Positions 32,585 to 43,300 of a DNA stretch of 64,000 nucleotides are shown here, piece by piece. Origin of the DNA: Streptomyces prunicolor NBRC 13075 (lineage in GTDB: Bacteria; Actinomycetota; Actinomycetes; Streptomycetales; Streptomycetaceae); contig NZ_BARF01000097.1 in the NCBI RefSeq assembly GCF_000367365.1, forward strand, positions 1 through 64,000, in the 5' to 3' direction. Under the pieces are notes generated by a model, which did no database searches, was not told the origin of the DNA, and saw nothing but the letters and a program-made list of their open reading frames with translations. A program made the position numbers and the translations under genes. Numbering within the stretch: position 1 is the first letter of the stretch; every line of letters begins with the position of its first letter.

Positions 32585-33922
32585 TCATCCCGCCAGGCTG
32601 AAGCGTTCGAAGTGGATCTGCTGCTTGGGCACGCCCATGTCGCCGAGGCTGCGCAGCACCGCGTTCATCATCGGCGGCGGTCCGCAGAGGAAGACGTCGC
32701 GGTCGGCGATGTCCGGTACGAGGCGGGCGAGTTCGCGGGGGGCGAGCTTGTCGGGGACGGGCGGGCCGGTGAGCAGGTGCAGTTCGGCGCCCTTGGCCCG
32801 GGCCAGCTCGGCCAGTTCGCCGTAGAGGACGGCGTCGCGTTCGGCGGAGACGCGGTAGATGACGACCGCGTGACCCTCCAGGTCCTCCAGCAGGGCGCGG
32901 ATCGGGGTGACGCCGACGCCGCCCGCGATGAGCACGGACTCCGTCTTCCTGCGGTGCAGGGTGGTGAAGGCGCCGTAGGGGCCCTCGGCGAAGACGCGGG
33001 TGCCGACCTTCAGGTGGCGCAGGGCCGCCGTGCCGTCACCGGCGGTCTTGGCGGTGAGGCGGAGTCGGGTGCCGTCGGGGGCGGCCGAGAGGGAGAAGGG
33101 GTTGGCCTGCCACCAGCGGTCCTTCGTCAGGAAGCGCCAGAGGAAGAACTGGCCTGCCTGCGCCGGGAGTTGGTGAAGGTCTCGGCCCGTGATGTAGATC
33201 GAGACGACGTTGTCGGACTCGGGGACCACCGCCTCCACCCGGAACTGGTGGCGGAAGTTGCGCCACAGGGGCAGGACCAGCCGGCCCAGGGCCACCGAGC
33301 CGAGCGCGACGCCCCACACCGCGTACCAGTACGTCGTGGCGGCGGGCGACGCCGTGAACGTCGTACCGACCGCGACCTGGTGGGTGAAGGCGAGGACCAC
33401 CGCGACGTAGGTGTAGAGGTGGATGAAGTGCCAGGTCTCGTAGGCGAGTCGGCGTCGCGCGTAGCGGGCGGAGGTCGCGCCGATGACGAGGATCAGGGCG
33501 AAGGCGACGAGCGCGCGCAGGATGCCCTCGGTGGTCTCGGCCAGGTCGACGACCTCGCCGACGGGCCCGGTGTCGGTGCCCTCCGCGTAGCCGAAGGCGA
33601 TGAAGACGAGGTGCCCGAGCAGCGTCCAGAGCAGGGCGAAGCCCGTCCAGCGGTGCCAGGAGGTCATCCGGTCCATGCCGATGCGGCGGTCGAGCCAGGG
33701 CAGGCGGGCCACCAGCAGCAGCTGGAAGGCCATGACGAGCGCGCCGTAGAGGCCGAGGAGGCGGCCGATGACGATCAGCGTGTTCGACGCGAATCCGGCC
33801 TGGGCGAAGAAGACGGTCACCACGGCGACGTTCGCGGCCAGCACGGCGTACAGGCCCGTGCGGGCCACCACCCTGGGGCGTATCGCCGTGGGGGGCGCAG
33901 GGGGTGATTGGACGGTCGTCAC
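32585..33922 (-). CDS. Ferric-reductase-like transmembrane flavoprotein (FAD/NAD(P)H oxidoreductase)
   Basis: 445 aa. Residues about 20-220 carry six membrane helices with His pairs for heme b (SWHRWTGFALLWTLLGHL; ETWHFIHLYTYVAVVLAFTHQVA). The C-terminal half is a ferredoxin-reductase unit: FAD site WQANPFSLSAAP, NAD(P)H site VLIAGGVGVTPIRALL, and CGPPPMMNAV. It should move electrons from NAD(P)H across the membrane to the FMN-binding protein. First gene of the electron-transfer operon, now separated from the rest by the TnpB unit; divergent from the response regulator. Confidence 0.92.
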   Translation of the reverse strand: MTTVQSPPAPPTAIRPRVVARTGLYAVLAANVAVVTVFFAQAGFASNTLIVIGRLLGLYGALVMAFQLLLVARLPWLDRRIGMDRMTSWHRWTGFALLWTLLGHLVFIAFGYAEGTDTGPVGEVVDLAETTEGILRALVAFALILVIGATSARYARRRLAYETWHFIHLYTYVAVVLAFTHQVAVGTTFTASPAATTYWYAVWGVALGSVALGRLVLPLWRNFRHQFRVEAVVPESDNVVSIYITGRDLHQLPAQAGQFFLWRFLTKDRWWQANPFSLSAAPDGTRLRLTAKTAGDGTAALRHLKVGTRVFAEGPYGAFTTLHRRKTESVLIAGGVGVTPIRALLEDLEGHAVVIYRVSAERDAVLYGELAELARAKGAELHLLTGPPVPDKLAPRELARLVPDIADRDVFLCGPPPMMNAVLRSLGDMGVPKQQIHFERFSLAG

Positions 33923-33973
33923 GGACGGCAGCTCCTTGATCGGGTCCTGGGAGACGAGCTTGACCTCGGGGGG

Positions 33974-33990
33974 CTGTCGTTTTCCTGTCG
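33974..33990. promoter_or_regulatory. CTGTCG direct repeat at 11-bp period in the divergent promoter region
   Basis: CTGTCG at 33974-33979 and 33985-33990, between the divergent ferric-reductase and response-regulator genes. The spacing is right for an OmpR-family dimer, but the motif differs from that before the GT2 gene. Confidence 0.35.
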
Positions 33991-34072
33991 GCCACCTTTC
34001 AAGTGCTTATCGATGCGGGTGTGGCGGTGCCGCGGGTCTGGCGTCCACCGGTGCGTGAAGCACTATGAGCAG

Positions 34073-34762
34073 GTGGAAAAAGTACGACTCCTCGTCGTGG
34101 ACGACGACCCGCCGATCGCCGACCTTGTCGCGACGGTCGCCCGGTACGAGGGCTGGGAGGCCGCGTGCGCGTACTCCGGTGAGGAGGCGCTGACCGTGGC
34201 CGCCGAGTTCGCACCGGACATCGTGGTGCTCGACCTGATGCTGCCCGGCCTGGACGGTTTCGGTGTGCTGGACCGGCTGCGGCGGTCCGGGACGATGGTG
34301 CCGGTGGTGTTCCTCACCGCGCGGGACGCGGTCGCGGACCGGGTCGCGGGGCTGACCCGGGGCGGTGACGACTACCTGGTCAAGCCGTTCGCGGTGGAGG
34401 AGCTGATGGCCCGGCTGCGGACCGTGCTGCGGCGCAGCGCCGGGCCCGGTTTCGCGCGCTCGGTGCTGCGGGTCGCGGACCTGACGATGGACGAGGACAC
34501 GCGCGAGGTGCGGCGCGGTGACCACCTCATCACGCTCACCCCGACCGAGTACGAGGTGCTGCGCTATCTGATGCGCAAGTCGCCGACCGTGCTCACCAAG
34601 GCGCAGATCCTCGACCATGTGTGGGAGTACGGCTTCGGCGGCCGCTCCAATGTGGTGGAGCTGGTGGTCAGCCGCCTGCGCCGCAAGCTCGACGAGGGGC
34701 ACGATCCGTTGATCCACACCGTGCGCGGCTTCGGCTATGTGATCCGGCAGGCCGCCGAATGA
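34073..34762 (+). CDS. OmpR-family response regulator
   Basis: 229 aa from a GTG at 34073 (a GTG at 34055 is possible). Receiver domain: acidic pocket VVDDDPP, phospho-acceptor Asp54 in VVLDLMLPG, Lys in YLVKPFA. The C-terminal winged helix (TPTEYEVLRYLMRKSPTVLTKAQILDHVW; SNVVELVVSRLRRKLD; IHTVRGFGYVIR) is OmpR/PhoB type. It overlaps the kinase gene by ATGA. Likely targets are the divergent electron-transfer operon and possibly the glycosyltransferase pair. Confidence 0.95.
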   Translation: MEKVRLLVVDDDPPIADLVATVARYEGWEAACAYSGEEALTVAAEFAPDIVVLDLMLPGLDGFGVLDRLRRSGTMVPVVFLTARDAVADRVAGLTRGGDDYLVKPFAVEELMARLRTVLRRSAGPGFARSVLRVADLTMDEDTREVRRGDHLITLTPTEYEVLRYLMRKSPTVLTKAQILDHVWEYGFGGRSNVVELVVSRLRRKLDEGHDPLIHTVRGFGYVIRQAAE

Positions 34763-36201
34763 TCCGACGACTGCGCCACAACTGGCGCCGGGTACGCCTG
34801 GGCACCCGGCTCGCACTGGGCGTGGGAGTCCTGTCCCTGATCGTGTTCGCGGTCGTCGGCACGGCCTTGACGATGTATATGCAGGACTATCTGCGACGCC
34901 AGGTAAGCGACCAGATGAAGCTCGTCCAGGTCGTCCAGTCCAAGGACGCCCAGGTCCACGGAATCGTCCAGGACAAGCCGTACTACGGCTGGTACACGGC
35001 GGTCTACGACGTCAAGGGGACGACCGCGACACTGCGCGAGCCCTCCGATGTACCGGACGACACCAGCGCGCTCACCGCCCTCGCCAAGACGATGGCGCAC
35101 TCCACCACGGAGATCTCCCGCACGGTGACGATCGACGGCGAGGGCACCTACCGGCTGCGGGCCTGCCAGGTCGACCCGGGTGTGGTCCTGGTGAGCGCGG
35201 CCCCGCTGGCGGACGTGCAGGGCACGGTACGGCAGCTCGTCACGGTCCAGGTGGTGGCGTTCGCGCTGGCGCTGCTGGTGCTGGTGGTCATAGGGCGGAA
35301 CCTGCTGCGGCGCGGGCTGCGGCCGCTCAGCGACATGGCGACGACGGCCCACGGCATCGCCTCGCACGACCTCACCGAGTCGGCGGCCCGGCTGCCGCTG
35401 CGCGCCGAGCGGGGCGACGGCGGGCCCGAGGTGGAGGAGCTGCGCACCGCGTTCAACACGATGCTGGAGCACATCGACGACTCCCTCGCGGTGCGCGCGG
35501 AGGCGGAGCAGCGGCTGCGCCGGTTCGTCGCGGACGCCTCGCACGAGCTGCGGACCCCGCTGATGTCGGTGCGCGGCTACGCGGACCTGTTCCAGTACGC
35601 GGCGGCGAACGTCCCCGAGGAGCGCGACAAGCACCTGGCCCGGCTGCGCGCCGAGGCCGCCCGCATGGGCATCCTCCTCGACGATCTCCTCCTGCTGGCC
35701 CGCCTCGACGCGGCGGACGTGGAGACTCCGCTGCGGCCGGAGGACGCGGACCTCGTGGAACTGGTCCACCAGGCGGCGGACGCCTTCCGCGCGGGGCATC
35801 CGGACCGCCCGCTGACGGTCGAGGTCGGGGAGGCTCCGGTACGGCTGCGCGTGGACCCGGTCCGCATCCGGCAGGTGCTGGACAACCTCCTCACCAACGC
35901 GGCCGTGCACACCCCGCCCGGCACGGAGGTGTCGGTGACGCTGTCGGGCGCGGCCGGCACGGCGTCGGTGCGGATCGCCGACGCGGGCCCCGGCATCCCG
36001 GAGGACGACCGGGCCCGGGTCTTCGACCGCTTCTACCGGGTCGACAAGGCCCGCACCCGGGACCGGGGCGGCAGCGGGCTGGGCCTCGCGGTGGCACGGT
36101 CGCTGGCGAAGGCGCACGGCGGCACCGTGGAGCTGACGTCCGAGCCCGGCGCGACGGTCTTCACGGTCACGATCCCGCTGGGGGCGGCTTCGTCCCGGTG
36201 A
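34759..36201 (+). CDS. Membrane sensor histidine kinase
   Basis: 480 aa. TM1 at about 17-40, an extracellular sensor of about 110 residues (two Cys-poor alpha/beta-like stretches), TM2 at about 157-177, HAMP, HisKA with phospho-acceptor His262 in DASHELRTPL, and HATPase_c (N-box NLLTNAAVHTPPG, G1 DAGPGIPEDD, G2 GGSGLGLAVARSL). Complete and typical of the TrcS/PrrB-like actinobacterial group. Its 3' end carries a 17-bp sequence repeated just downstream. Confidence 0.95.
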   Translation: MIRRLRHNWRRVRLGTRLALGVGVLSLIVFAVVGTALTMYMQDYLRRQVSDQMKLVQVVQSKDAQVHGIVQDKPYYGWYTAVYDVKGTTATLREPSDVPDDTSALTALAKTMAHSTTEISRTVTIDGEGTYRLRACQVDPGVVLVSAAPLADVQGTVRQLVTVQVVAFALALLVLVVIGRNLLRRGLRPLSDMATTAHGIASHDLTESAARLPLRAERGDGGPEVEELRTAFNTMLEHIDDSLAVRAEAEQRLRRFVADASHELRTPLMSVRGYADLFQYAAANVPEERDKHLARLRAEAARMGILLDDLLLLARLDAADVETPLRPEDADLVELVHQAADAFRAGHPDRPLTVEVGEAPVRLRVDPVRIRQVLDNLLTNAAVHTPPGTEVSVTLSGAAGTASVRIADAGPGIPEDDRARVFDRFYRVDKARTRDRGGSGLGLAVARSLAKAHGGTVELTSEPGATVFTVTIPLGAASSR

Positions 36202-36233
36202 CGATCCTGTCCGGGACGGCTTCGTCCCGGTGA
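36185..36233 (+). repeat. 17-bp direct repeat and hairpin at the kinase 3' end
   Basis: CGGCTTCGTCCCGGTGA occurs at 36185-36201 (including the kinase stop codon) and 36217-36233, a 32-bp period. The second copy takes part in a hairpin, CCGGGAC (36211-36217) with GTCCCGG (36224-36230), that may terminate the two-component operon. Confidence 0.7.
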
Positions 36234-36378
36234 ACGCGGGTAGCGCGCGCCTTCCTCGCTCTAGGCTCGGCGCCGGGCTTGTGCCACCATTACTGACGTG
36301 GCGTCACCTGAGGCTCAGGACACTCAACTGGCTCTGTCTCATCGCCAGTTGCCGCACCTCGAAGCCGGGAAGTCGCCG

Positions 36379-36984
36379 TCACATCCCGCGCCACACGTTG
36401 TCGTACGCCGCGTCCTCGACGCTCTTGCGCTGCCGTACGGCCTCCAGCTCCGTCACCGCGTCATGGACGACGGCGATGACCGTGTCCAGCGACTCGTCGG
36501 TGACCTTGGCGGAGTCCTCGTCCGACACCTCACGGATCCCGGCGGCGGCGGCGAGTTGGGCGAGGACGGGTTCGCCCTGGGCCCAGCGGTCCGCCGCGCG
36601 GCTGCGGGCCGGGGAGTCGACCAGGGCCGTCTTGCCGGTACGCACCGGGATCCAGCGCCCGCGCTGCCTGGCGACCAGTCCCTCCGCCTCCAGCGCGACG
36701 AGATAGGCGGAGGAGAGACTGCGCCCCCGCCGCCACAGCCAGTCCTCGACGGACTCGTACGGCGTCTCCCGCACGAGCGAGGTCGCGGCCTGGTCCAACA
36801 GGCCGTCCTCCAAGGGGAGTTGGGGGTTCGGCACGATCAGGTCGCCGTCCAGCGTCACGGCTTCGGCGGCGATGAGGTCGATCACCTCCGCGCCGGCGAG
36901 CGCGAGCGAAAGATCACCCGTCTCGACCGGGCGGTCGGGTGCGACATCCATGGCGACGATCATCAGGTCACGCGGTGTGCTCAT
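36379..36984 (-). CDS. GPP34 (GOLPH3/VPS74-like) family protein
   Basis: 201 aa. It has the family's all-helical arrangement: DLSLALAGAEVIDLIAAEAVTL, LLDQAATSLVRETPYESVEDWLWRRG, and LVALEAEGLVARQRGRW. Eukaryotic GOLPH3 proteins bind phosphoinositide and retain Golgi glycosyltransferases; bacterial roles are unknown. I chose the ATG at 36984; upstream codons are not family-like. It is divergent from the lipid-synthase operon, which may be coincidence or may link it to membrane lipid handling. Confidence 0.85.
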   Translation of the reverse strand: MSTPRDLMIVAMDVAPDRPVETGDLSLALAGAEVIDLIAAEAVTLDGDLIVPNPQLPLEDGLLDQAATSLVRETPYESVEDWLWRRGRSLSSAYLVALEAEGLVARQRGRWIPVRTGKTALVDSPARSRAADRWAQGEPVLAQLAAAAGIREVSDEDSAKVTDESLDTVIAVVHDAVTELEAVRQRKSVEDAAYDNVWRGM

Positions 36985-37211
36985 GGATGCCAACCTAGCG
37001 CGGCTTATGCGAGGAGGCATCGACACCCAACGTTTACATAATTCCGTCCCGCCGTCAGTGGTGTTTCGGGACTGTGAGCCTCTGATGAATAGCGGGGGCT
37101 TTTGGACCGCTTGCGCCACTGCGGTCCGAGTGGTGTGCCCTCTGAAGGAAATTGGCAGGGTTTTCGGTTGTTTGGGGACTGGTTTCCGGCTGGCCGGATC
37201 ACTTCCCTGGA

Positions 37212-37252
37212 CCGGTTGCTTACCTTGGCGTTGTTGACCGGTGAGTAACCGG
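37212..37252. promoter_or_regulatory. 13-bp inverted repeat, candidate operator of the lipid-synthase operon
   Basis: GGTGAGTAACCGG (37240-37252) matches the complement of 37212-37224 (GGTAAGCAACCGG) at 11 of 13 bases. The arms are 28 bp apart centre to centre, and the downstream arm fills the spacer of the candidate promoter. No regulator gene is adjacent. Confidence 0.5.
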
Positions 37253-37263
37253 GGGGCTAGCTT
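37234..37263 (+). promoter_or_regulatory. Candidate promoter of the lipid-synthase operon
   Basis: TTGACC (37234-37239), 18-bp spacer, TAGCTT (37258-37263). It predicts a transcript start near 37270 and a leader of about 84 nt. Confidence 0.45.
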
Positions 37264-37353
37264 TCCATCAGCCATCTCGCGCCTCTGCGATTACATTCGG
37301 CGCCCCCGGCCGAAACCCCCCACCGTGCAGTTTCACCGTTTATTCGGAGAATC

Positions 37354-40300
37354 ATGACGCCTGCCGCGCGCGCCGCCGAAACGATCATTGGAATCACTCC
37401 GTTCCATGAACCGGATGCCCGACTCGCGGCGGCTGTGAGCCGCGCCGGCGGGCTGGGGGTACTGGACCTGGGAATGGGCGACCGAAGAGCCAGAGAGGCC
37501 CTGGCCCGAATCCGACGCTGGTCCCCTGGCCCTTTCGGGGTACGGGTCGGACCCCACTGCCGGATCGGTCCCGCTGACCTCAAGGCAGGCGGTGGAGCCA
37601 CCCCGCACACCGTCGTCCTCGCCCCGGGCGCTCCCTGGCAGGTGGGCGAGGTCGCGGCGGAGCACCGCGTGCTGGTCGAGGTCACCGACCCGGACCAGGC
37701 ACTGGCCGCGGCCCGCGCCGGTGCGCACGGACTGATCGCCCGCGGTGCCGAAAGCGGCGGCCGGGTGGGCGAGTTGAGCACCTTCGTGTTACTCCAGCGA
37801 CTGCTCGCCGAGCCCGGTGTGGACCTCCCGGTCTGGGCCTGCGGCGGCATCGGCCCCCGTACGGCAGCCGCGGCCGTCGCCGGTGGCGCCGCCGGGATCG
37901 TCCTGGACAGCCAACTGGCCCTGCTCGCCGAGTCGGGCCTCCCGGAGACCGCGGCTGCGGCACTCCGCTCGATGGACGGCTCCGAGACCACGCTGGTGGC
38001 CGGTCACCGGGTGCTCCTACGACGCGGCCCGGACGCCCCGCAGGTGCCCGCCGACCGCGTCTCCGAACTGCTCGGCGCCCGCGACCCGCGCACCCAGCTG
38101 CTGCCGGTCGGCCAGGACGGCTTCCTCGCCGCGCGCTTCGCGGAACGCTGGGGCGACACGGGCCGTACGGTGCGCGAACTGACCGCCGCCATAAGGGAGT
38201 CGGTACGGGACGAGCGCCCGGCCGACGCACTGCGCGCCGGCTCCCCGATGAGCCGGACCCTCGGCACCCGACTCCCCATCGCTCAGGGCCCGATGACCCG
38301 TGTCAGTGACCAGGCGGAGTTCGCCGCGGCCGTCGCCGAGGGCGGTGCCCTGCCGTTCGTCGCACTCGCCCTGTCGAGCGGCGAGCAGTCGCGTGCGGTA
38401 CTGGCCGAGTCCCGCGCCGCCGTGGGAGACCGCCCCTGGGGTGTCGGGGTGCTCGGCTTCGCGCCCGAGGAGATGCGCAACGCCCAGCTCGAAGCGGTAC
38501 GGGAGTTGAGGCCGACCCACGCGATCATCGCGGGCGGACGCCCCTCGCAGGCCGAGGCGTTGGAACGGTCCGGGATCTCCACCTTCCTCCATGTGCCCTC
38601 CCCGGGGCTGCTCCGGCAGTTCCTGGACGCCGGGGTGCGCAGGTTCGTGTTCGAGGGCTCCGAGTGCGGCGGCCATGTCGGACCGCGCGGCAGCTTCCCG
38701 CTGTGGGAGGCCCAACTCGCCGTCCTGGACGACTTCTTGGAGACGGCGCCAGCGGGTACGGCGGAACACATCGAGGTGTTCTTCGCGGGCGGCGTCCACG
38801 ACGAGCGCTCGGCGGCGATGGTGGCCGCGCTCGCCGCACCGCTCACGGCACGTGGCGCCGCCGTCGGCGTACTGATGGGCACCGCCTACCTGTTCACGGA
38901 GGAGGCGGTGACGCGTGGAGCGGTCCAACCCCTGTTCCAGGAGCAGGTGGTCCGGGCCACGCGGACCGCGTTGCTGGAGACCGCGCCGGGTCACGCCACC
39001 CGCTGTGTGCCGAGCCCGTTCAGCGACAACTACCTTGAGTTCGAAGCCCAGTTGCGAGAGCAGGGCGTCCCGGACCGGCAGATCTGGGAGAAATTGGAAC
39101 GGCTCAACGTCGGCCGGCTCCGCATCGCCAGCAAGGGCGTGGAGCGGGACGCGGCCGGTGCGCTGACCTCCGTGGACGAAGAACGCCAGCTCGCCGAGGG
39201 GATGTTCATGGCCGGCGAGGTCGCCGTGCTGCGTTCGGCGACCACCACGATCGACGCCCTGCACCGCTCGGTGACCGAGGAGGCCGCCGACTTCCTGGCC
39301 GAGAGCGCGCGAACTGTCCGCGCCCGCCTGGGAGTTGGGGAGACCTCCGAACCGGAGGCACCGGCCCCCCTGGACATCGCTGTCATCGGCATGGCGTGCA
39401 TGTTCCCGCAGGCCCCCGACCTCCCCACCTTCTGGGCGAACATCCTCGGCGGGCGCGACTCCGTCGACGAGGTACCGCAAGACCGCTGGGACCCCGCCGT
39501 CCACTACTCGGCCGACAAAGACGGTGCCACCCCGTCGAAGTGGGGCGGCTTCCTGCCGCGCATCCCCTTCGACCCGCTGCGCTACGGCATCCCGCCGACC
39601 TCCCTCGGCAGCATCGAACCGGTCCAACTGCTGGCCCTCGAAGCGGCCCGGCGTTCACTGGAGGACGCCGGATACGGCGACCGGGGGCGGGAGTTCGACC
39701 GGGCGCGCACCTCCGTGGTGTTCGGCGCGGAGGCGGGCAGCGACCTGTCCAACGCGACGACGCTGCGTGCCGTACTGCCCTCCTACTACGGCAAGATCCC
39801 GCAGGGCATCGAAGAGCAACTCCCCACGCTCACCGAGGACTCCTTCCCCGGCATGCTCTCCAACGTCATCTCGGGCCGCATCGCCAACCGGCTCGACCTC
39901 GGCGGCGCCAACTTCACCGTCGACGCGGCCTGCGCCTCCTCGCTGGCCGCCGTAGACGTCGCCTGCAAGGAACTCGTGGGCGGCACCAGCGATGTGGTCC
40001 TGTGCGGGGGCGCCGACCTCCACAACGGCATCAACGACTACGTCCTCTTCTCCTCCGTGCACGCCCTCTCCCCCACCGGCCGCTCCCGTGCCTTCGACAG
40101 CTCGGCCGACGGCATCGCGCTCGGTGAGGGCGTCGCCTGCGTGGTTCTCAAGCGGCTCGCGGACGCGGAGCGGGACGGCGACCGGATCTACGGCGTCATC
40201 AAGGGAGTCGGGAGTTCCAGCGACGGCCGCTCCCTGGGCCTGACGGCACCGCGCCCCGAGGGCCAACGGGCCGCGCTGGAGCGGGCGTACCGCAACGCGG

Positions 40301-43300
40301 GCGTCTCCCCCGCCGAGGTCGGTCTGGTCGAGGCGCACGGCACCGGGACGGTCGTCGGCGACCGCACCGAACTCTCCATCCTCAGCGAGGTGTTCACCGA
40401 GTCCGGTGCGGAGACGGGCAGTTGTGCGCTCGGCTCGGTCAAGTCGCAGATCGGGCACACGAAGTGCGCCGCGGGACTCGCCGGTCTCATCAAGACCGTG
40501 CTGTCCCTCTACACCGGCGTCAAGCCGCCCACCCTGCACATGAAGCAGCCCAACTCGGCCTGGCAGCAGGACAGCAGCCCGTTCGTCTTCCACGCCCGGC
40601 CACGGCCATGGGCGGCTCCGGCCGAGGAACGCGTCGCGGGCCTCAGCGCGTTCGGCTTCGGCGGCACCAACTTCCACACGGTGATCCAGGCCCACGGCGA
40701 CGCCGTACCGCCCGCGCACGGTATGGACGCGTGGCCCGCCGAGCTGTTCACCTTCCGGGGAGCGGACCGGGCGGCGGCGCGGCGGGGCGTCGAGGAGATC
40801 CTGAAGCTCGCGGAGACGGGTTCCTGGAAACTGCGCGACCTCGCACTGAGCGCGTCGCGACGCTCGGACGCCCGGCAGGAGCCGGTGCAGGTGGCGGTCG
40901 TGGCGCGGGACGCGGAGGAGCTGGTTGGACAACTGCGGCGGGCGCTGGCCGGTGAGCATGATCCGGTCGGCGGGATTCACCTGGCGGAGGCGGGCCCCGA
41001 GGCAAACGCCGGCGCCGGCTCGGACACAGGTGCCGCCACCTCCGCTCCCACCGGTGCCGGCAAGGTCGCCTTCCTCTTCCCCGGCCAAGGCAGTCAGCGC
41101 CCCGGCATGCTCGCCGACGTCTTCATCGCGTTCCCCGAATTGCAGCACTACCTGCACCTCGGCCGCGCCCACGCCGACGCGCTCTACCCGCCCACCGCCT
41201 TCGACGACACCGCCCGCGACCGCCAGCAGGCCGGTCTCACCGACACCCGGGTCGCCCAACCCGCCCTGGGCATCGCCGGGTTGGCCGCCCACGCCCTGCT
41301 CACCGAGGCGGGCGTACGGCCCGACATGGCGGCCGGGCACAGCTACGGCGAGCTGGTCGCCCTGTGCGCGGCGGGCGCGATCGCGCCGGAGGCGCTGCTG
41401 GAGCTGAGCGCCGAGCGCGCGGCGGCGATCCTCGAAGCCACCGGCGCGGACGACCCGGGAACCATGGCCGCGGTGGCGGCCGGTGCCGAGGACGTCGAGC
41501 AGGCCCTGAAGACGGCGGGCGCACCGGACACGGTGGTCGTCGCCAACCACAACTCGCCCCGTCAGACGGTGATTTCGGGCCCCACGGAGGCCGTCGCCAC
41601 AGCCGTACGCCTGCTGCGCGACGCCGGTCTCGGCGCCAAGCGCATCCCCGTCGCCTGCGCCTTCCACAGTCCCCTGGTGGCGGGGGCGGGTGCACGGTTC
41701 GCGGAGGCCCTCGCCCAACGGCCTGTGCTCACACCGGAGTTCCCGGTGTGGTCGAACCGCACGGCAGCCCCCTACGGCGAGGATGCCGACGCGGTCCGGG
41801 CCGAACTCGCCGCGCAGATAGGCTCCCCGGTCGGCTTCGTCGCGCAGATCGAGGCGATGTACGAAGCGGGGGCGCGGATCTTCGTGGAGGCCGGTCCCGG
41901 CTCCGTGCTGACGCGGCTGGTCGACCAGATCCTCGGTGACCGCCCGCACCGCACGGTCGCGTGCGAGCCCCGGCAGGACAGCGGGCTGCGCGGCTGGCTC
42001 GACGCACTGGCCCAACTGGCCGTCGCCGGGCTGCCGGTGCGGACCGGATGGCTGTTCAACGGGCGCGACGCCGTCGACGCGGCCCGGACCCCCGTGCCCT
42101 CGCGACCCGGCTGGACGGTCGACGGACAGCTGGTCCGTACCGCCGCCGGAGCACTCCTGCCCGGTGCCCTCGCACCGGCCCGACGCGTTGTGGAGACGAC
42201 TGTGACGACGAACCCTCAGGACGGTGCCCCCGTCGAGGCGAACAGGGACGCGCTCATCTCCGAATTCCTGCGCACCAGCCGGGAGATGGTCGCCGCGCAA
42301 CGGGACGTGCTGATGACGTACTTCGGCGCGGTGCAGGGGACGGTGCCTCAAGGAACCTGGGTTCCGGCACCGGCGCCCGCCGTGATCGAGGCGCTGCCGC
42401 AGACACCCGCCCTGCCGGCGGCTGTCGAGACTCCGGCCGCTCAACAGCCCGCCGCGCAACCGGAGTCGGCCCCCGAGGCCGTCACCGAGGCCGACGTGCT
42501 CCGGGTCGTCCTGGAGATCATCAGCGAACGCACCGGCTATCCCGTCGACATGATCGAGCCCGACCTCGACCTGGAGGCGGACCTCAGCATCGACTCCATC
42601 AAGCGCGCCGAGATCGCCGGCGAACTGGCCCAACGTCTCGGCATCGGCGGCGGGATGGACGTCGCCTCGCTCGACGACGCCGAGTTGGAGGACCTGGCGA
42701 AGGCCCGTACGGCGGCCTCCGTCACGAGCTGGCTGTCGGCACGGCTGACGGAACCCGCGGCGGCGGAGGAAACGCCCCCGAGTGCCAACGCCCCTCAGGA
42801 CACTTCCCCGAGCGCCCCGCAGGACCAGGTCACCGGCTCCGCGCCCAAGCGACTCCAACTGCGCCCGGTGCTGCTGCCGCACCAGGACAGCGACAACCCG
42901 ACGGACCCGGCGTCCGTACTGAGCGGCCGACGCTTCGTCCTCTACGGCGACGGTGACAGCGACGCCACGGAGACGGTCGCGGCACGCCTCTCCTCGTACG
43001 GCGCCGACACGGTGACCGTAGCCCCGGAGCATCAACTCACCGATGCGGACGGCCAGGTGGACGCCGTCCTGTATCTCGCGCCGCTCACCGCATCGTCCCC
43101 GGTGCTGCCCGACGCGTTCCCCGTGTTCCAGGCCGCCCTGCGGTGCGGCCCGCGCCAACTCCTCGCGGTACAGGGCGCGGACGGCGGATCCGCGGGGCTG
43201 CACGGCCTGTTCCGTACAGTGGCGCGCGAGTATCCGGACACCACCGCCCGGGTAGTCGAGGTGACGGACACCGCACCGGCGGCCGTGGCCGACGCGCTGA

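Larger units (their letters stand above)
36985..37353. other. 369-bp AT-richer promoter region upstream of the lipid-synthase operon
   Basis: There is no coding potential. The base composition is clearly lower in GC than the flanking genes. It holds the promoter and imperfect inverted repeat described at 37212-37263. A ribosome site CGGAGA precedes the ATG at 37354. Confidence 0.55.
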
